Shown piece by piece: positions 12,842 to 15,619 of a DNA stretch of 15,619 nt (its first letter is position 1; the number at the start of each line of letters is the position of its first letter). Both the position numbers and the translations under genes were made by a program. This stretch comes from Opitutales bacterium (GTDB lineage Bacteria > Verrucomicrobiota > Verrucomicrobiia > Opitutales > Intestinicryptomonadaceae). The notes under the pieces were generated by a model. That model did no database searches. It was given only the letters and a program-made list of their open reading frames with translations, and had not been told where the DNA came from. The DNA is taken from the NCBI GenBank assembly GCA_021641325.1, contig JAJXPD010000034.1, positions 1 through 15,619 on the forward strand. The letters run 5' to 3'.

Positions 12842-14836
12842 ATGAAATCCGAAATAATAATAAAACCTTTCCGCGCCTGCGCGGCGTCGGCAACTCCCCC
12901 CGGCTCGAAAAGCATTACGAACCGCGCAATGATGCTCGCGGCTCTCGCGGGCGGCGACACGCTTTTGGAGGGCGCGTTGTTTTCGCGCGACACGCTCATC
13001 ATGGCGGACTGCCTCGCAAAGCTCGGCTACATCGTAAAGCCCGACAAGCTCGCGGGGACGGTCGAAATAGACGCGGGGCTTGGCGGCATTCCCAATTCGG
13101 AGGCTGAAATCGACGTGGGCAATGCGGGCACGGCGGCAAGGTTCATTACGGCTCTCGTCTCTCTGCGCAATGGCGGCAACTATCTGCTCGACTCCGACAA
13201 CGCGATGTACGCGCGGCCGATTAAGGGGCTTATAGACGCGCTGAAATCGCAGGGGGCGGCTTTCGAATTTCTCGGCGAGCGCGACAGATTCCCGTTCAGA
13301 ATACGCACATGCGGATTGCGCGGAGGGACGGCGGAAATCGACGCGGGAGAGTCGAGCCAAATGCTTTCGGGGCTGTTGATGGCGTCGGTTTGCGCGCAGT
13401 CGCCGATGGAGGTTCGCCTTTCGGGCGGGACGGTCTCCAAGCCTTTCGTCAAAATGACAATCGAGATGATGCGCGAGTTCGGATTCTCCTGCGAGACCGA
13501 CGGAAACGTCTACAAGCCCGCGCTCAAAAAGGGCGTGGTGCAGTCGCCGCGCGTGTACAGAATAGAGCCCGACGCAACTGCGGCGAGCTACCTTGCGACG
13601 CTTCCGATTGCAGTCGGCGGCGTTTCGGAAATACGCAATTTCGGGGCGTGCAAATTGCAGGGCGACGCCGCGTACATCGACGTGCTCAAATCGATGGGGC
13701 TTGTCGAAACGCGCACTGTCGGCGACAACCTGCTTGTTTTCGCAAAGGACGGCGGGGCGTATCCCGAACTCGTGGAGGTTGATTTCAACGACATTTCCGA
13801 CACATTCCTTTCTCTCGCGGCGGTGTCAATGCTGCTGCCGTTCAAGCTCCGCATTACGGGCATTGCGCACACGCGCAGGCAGGAGACCGACAGGGTGGCG
13901 GCGGTTGCCCGCGAGCTGCGCAAATTCTGCGCGTCGGTCGAAGAGTCGGAGGGCGGGCTTTTCATTGCGCCGTACCCCCGCGCCGAGCTTGCCGAAAAAA
14001 TCAAGGGCGTCGTTTCCGTCGAAACATACGACGACCACAGAATCGCAATGAGCTTTTCGATTGCGGGTTGCGCCGACATTCGCGGCGACGGCTCGCCGTG
14101 GATTAAAATCGAAAATCCCGAATGCACGTCGAAAACTTGGAGCGAATTCTTCGAGGTGCTTTACACCGCGCGGGAGGATTCGCGCAAGTTCAGGATTGTG
14201 TCGGTCGACGGCGGCGCGGCGGTCGGGAAATCGAGCGTCTCGCGCGAGACGTCGAACATCTTGGGCTACATGCACGTCGATACGGGGGCGCATTACAGGA
14301 CTGTCGCCTACGGGCTTCTCGAAGCGGGCGCGGACTCCGCCGACTTGGCGGGGGTGCTCGCGAACCTCGCAAAGCTCGAAATCGGCACGAAGCTCGACGG
14401 CATGTCGGCGAAAATCACGCTCGGCGGCGGGGTCGTACCAGACTCCGAAATACGCAACGAGCGCATAAATTCGAAAGTTGCCGAATTTGCCGCGATTCCG
14501 CAGGTGCGCGACTTCCTCAAAAACTACCAGCGTTCCATGGCGGACTTCGCCCGCAACAGCGGCTTCGGCGGCATGATTATGGAGGGGCGCGACATCGGCT
14601 CGGTCATTTTCCCCGACGCCGACGCCCGCATTTTCCTCGACGCCGACGAGCAGACCCGCGCCGCCCGCCGCGCCAAGGAGGGCATTACCGACTCGGTCAA
14701 AAAACGCGACGAGCTTGACAAGTCGCGCAAAACCGCGCCGCTTGTGTGCCCCAACGGCGCGACGCTCATCGACACCTCGAAAATGTCGAAGTCGGAGGTC
14801 GTCGAAAAGACGCTTTCAGTAATTCTCGAATCGTAA
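12842..14836 (+). CDS. aroA-cmk: fused EPSP synthase - cytidylate kinase (AroA-Cmk)
   Basis: One continuous frame of 664 residues joins two enzymes. Residues 1 to about 442 are 3-phosphoshikimate 1-carboxyvinyltransferase (shikimate pathway): P-P-G-S-K-S-I-T-N-R (19-28), G-N-A-G-T-A-A-R (93-100), S-S-Q-M-L-S-G (171-177), E-P-D-A-T-A-A-S-Y (242-250), R-Q-E-T-D-R-V (346-352) and Y-D-D-H-R-I-A-M (396-403). Residues about 449-664 are cytidylate kinase (CMP/dCMP to the diphosphate): a P-loop G-G-A-A-V-G-K-S (457-464), H-V-D-T-G-A-H-Y-R (478-486), E-G-R-D-I-G-S-V-I-F (581-590) and R-x-x-A-P-L (629-634). Both halves are of normal length with no internal stop or obvious frameshift. aroA and cmk are often adjacent in bacteria, so fusion is easily derived. 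The start 12842 follows tyrA by 11 bases; the stop abuts the plsC start codon. Confidence 0.95.
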   Translation: MKSEIIIKPFRACAASATPPGSKSITNRAMMLAALAGGDTLLEGALFSRDTLIMADCLAKLGYIVKPDKLAGTVEIDAGLGGIPNSEAEIDVGNAGTAARFITALVSLRNGGNYLLDSDNAMYARPIKGLIDALKSQGAAFEFLGERDRFPFRIRTCGLRGGTAEIDAGESSQMLSGLLMASVCAQSPMEVRLSGGTVSKPFVKMTIEMMREFGFSCETDGNVYKPALKKGVVQSPRVYRIEPDATAASYLATLPIAVGGVSEIRNFGACKLQGDAAYIDVLKSMGLVETRTVGDNLLVFAKDGGAYPELVEVDFNDISDTFLSLAAVSMLLPFKLRITGIAHTRRQETDRVAAVARELRKFCASVEESEGGLFIAPYPRAELAEKIKGVVSVETYDDHRIAMSFSIAGCADIRGDGSPWIKIENPECTSKTWSEFFEVLYTAREDSRKFRIVSVDGGAAVGKSSVSRETSNILGYMHVDTGAHYRTVAYGLLEAGADSADLAGVLANLAKLEIGTKLDGMSAKITLGGGVVPDSEIRNERINSKVAEFAAIPQVRDFLKNYQRSMADFARNSGFGGMIMEGRDIGSVIFPDADARIFLDADEQTRAARRAKEGITDSVKKRDELDKSRKTAPLVCPNGATLIDTSKMSKSEVVEKTLSVILES

Positions 14837-15472
14837 ATGAGAACGCGCTTTTTCAAGGTAGGGAAGGGCAAATACATCTACAAAGGCTGGTGGATTTTGT
14901 CGTCCGTAATCTGCGACGTGTTCGGCAGAATAGAGCTTTACGGCTACGAGAACGTCCCGAAAGAGCCGTGCATAATTGTAGCCAACCACGTCAGCTATCT
15001 CGACCCCATGGCGGCGGCGTTCTTCCACGAGACGGAGCTTTGCGCCGTCGCGCGCGACACCCTCATGGACGGCAAATTTTCGGGCGCGTTCTTCCGCAGC
15101 CTCAACGCGATTCCGATTAAGCGCGGGCAGTCGGGCAATCTGGGCGCGTTCCGCGAGGTGCTCGCGCGGATAAAATCGGGCGTGGGCGTGATAATTTTTC
15201 CGGAGGGCACGCGCAGTTTCGACGGTAAATTGCAGCGCGGAAAGGCGGGCGCGGGCTTGCTTGCGATAAAATCTGGCGCGCCGATTCTGCCGCTGAAATT
15301 CGTGAACATGTACGACATTCTTCCTCGAACGGGCAGGCTCCGCGGCGGCACGCGCCTTATTCTTTGCGCTGGGAAGCCGATTAACCCGAAGGAAATCGAC
15401 CCCGGAAAGGACGCCCCCGACAGGGCGCAAATTATAGTTGATAGAATAATGGAGCGGATTGCGGAAATCGAA
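14837..15472 (+). CDS. plsC: 1-acyl-sn-glycerol-3-phosphate acyltransferase (PlsC), 3' end not trustworthy
   Basis: Membrane-associated acyltransferase that transfers an acyl chain to lysophosphatidate in phospholipid synthesis. Motif I is N-H-V-S-Y-L-D (50-56, N-H-x4-D catalytic pair), motif II F-F-R-S-L-N-A-I-P-I-K-R (85-96), motif III F-P-E-G-T-R-S (121-127) and motif IV I-L-P-L-K-F-V (150-156). A short hydrophobic/aromatic N-terminal stretch (W-W-I-L-S-S-V-I, 18-25) may anchor it. About 212 residues are native and look nearly complete. The ATG directly follows the aroA-cmk stop (TAA-ATG), as in other cmk-plsC pairs. The frame has no stop before the window edge because foreign-looking sequence is joined on; the end given is my estimate of the joint. 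Confidence 0.88.
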
Positions 15473-15619
15473 GGCCTATATGCTGAGATTCTGGAAGCAC
15501 AGAACTGTCTGTCCCTAAAGGATCTGGCGGTGACCGGACGGGATCTGATTGACGCCGGGATTACGCCCGGACCGGGACTTGGCGTTATCTTGAGCCGGAT
15601 GTTGGAGGAAGTCATCGAG
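15473..15619 (+). other. sequence resembling the C-terminus of a CCA tRNA nucleotidyltransferase, probably a chimeric contig end
   Basis: In the plsC frame the last ~49 codons read L-Y-A-E-I-L-E-A, then C-L-S-L-K-D-L-A-V-T-G-R-D-L-I, then G-I-T-P-G-P-G-L-G-V-I-L-S-R-M-L-E-E-V-I-E. From memory this matches the conserved C-terminal block of Firmicutes-type CCA-adding enzymes (K-D-L-A-V-x-G-x-D-L-I, P-G-P-x-x-G-x-x-L). Nothing of this kind belongs in PlsC. Codon choice also changes: CTG, CTA, GGA, CGG and GAT appear together here, whereas the preceding genes favour CGC, GGC and GAC. The segment is open to the window edge. A genuine gene fusion is possible but much less likely than a misjoined assembly from another organism. 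Confidence 0.75.

Noticed and set aside
1..15619. CRISPR array, tRNA/rRNA, prophage, insertion sequence, toxin-antitoxin or defence cluster
   Set aside because: Both strands were read for repeat-spacer patterns, cloverleaf-like segments and transposase or nuclease motifs; nothing convincing was seen, and nearly all space is taken by housekeeping genes.

Overview
The window is a compact, moderately GC-rich bacterial chromosome segment carrying mostly housekeeping genes. Several features suggest a Verrucomicrobiota-type organism (Opitutae/Puniceicoccales-like), though this is inference from gene content and style rather than a marker gene. They are a glnB-amt pair with a signal-peptide-bearing Amt, many starts without a Shine-Dalgarno sequence, a BadF-type sugar kinase, a parB not flanked by parA, an aroA-cmk fusion followed by plsC, and strong C/G preference at third codon positions. 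Two clear Gram-negative traits are the Tat-type and Sec-type signal peptides and the periplasmic-looking TPR and LysM proteins.

Layout. Positions 1-1910 (minus strand) hold the start of an unidentified secreted protein or lipoprotein cut by the window edge, then the ammonium transporter amt and the P-II regulator glnB. glnB is transcribed first, and amt follows 28 bases later. A near-perfect sigma-54 (-24/-12) promoter precedes glnB at the distance expected for a 24-base leader, and a cluster of direct and inverted repeats lies about 100-150 bases further upstream, where an enhancer site would sit. Tandem hairpins close the unit. Positions 2191-5126 (plus strand) form a tight, overlapping operon: a 43-residue membrane miniprotein, a CPBP-family membrane protease, a tRNA-dihydrouridine synthase and a secreted TPR protein. 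A Tat-exported metallophosphoesterase (5274-6296) with its own terminator follows, then a BadF/GlcNAc-kinase-like gene (6460-7299). That gene converges on glmS (minus, 7415-9265) across a shared bidirectional terminator, so amino-sugar salvage and synthesis sit side by side. Upstream of glmS is a palindromic intergenic repeat. From 9456 to the right end everything is plus strand: a LysM/coiled-coil envelope protein, parB, an unknown secreted protein, prephenate dehydrogenase (tyrA), a fused EPSP synthase-cytidylate kinase (aroA-cmk) and a PlsC-type acyltransferase. Spacing is 5 bases or less, or overlapping, at LysM-parB-unknown and aroA-cmk-plsC.

The last ~145 bases do not fit. The plsC frame runs without a stop into a sequence resembling the C-terminal end of a Firmicutes CCA-adding tRNA nucleotidyltransferase, with different codon choice. 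The likeliest reading is a chimeric assembly joint near 15473-15485, not a biological fusion.

I found no CRISPR array, tRNA, rRNA, transposase, prophage or defence system, and nothing amounting to a new multi-gene system. The most useful observations are the sigma-54 control region of glnB-amt, the P-II protein lacking the uridylylation tyrosine, the aroA-cmk fusion, the palindromic repeat element and the suspected chimeric end.
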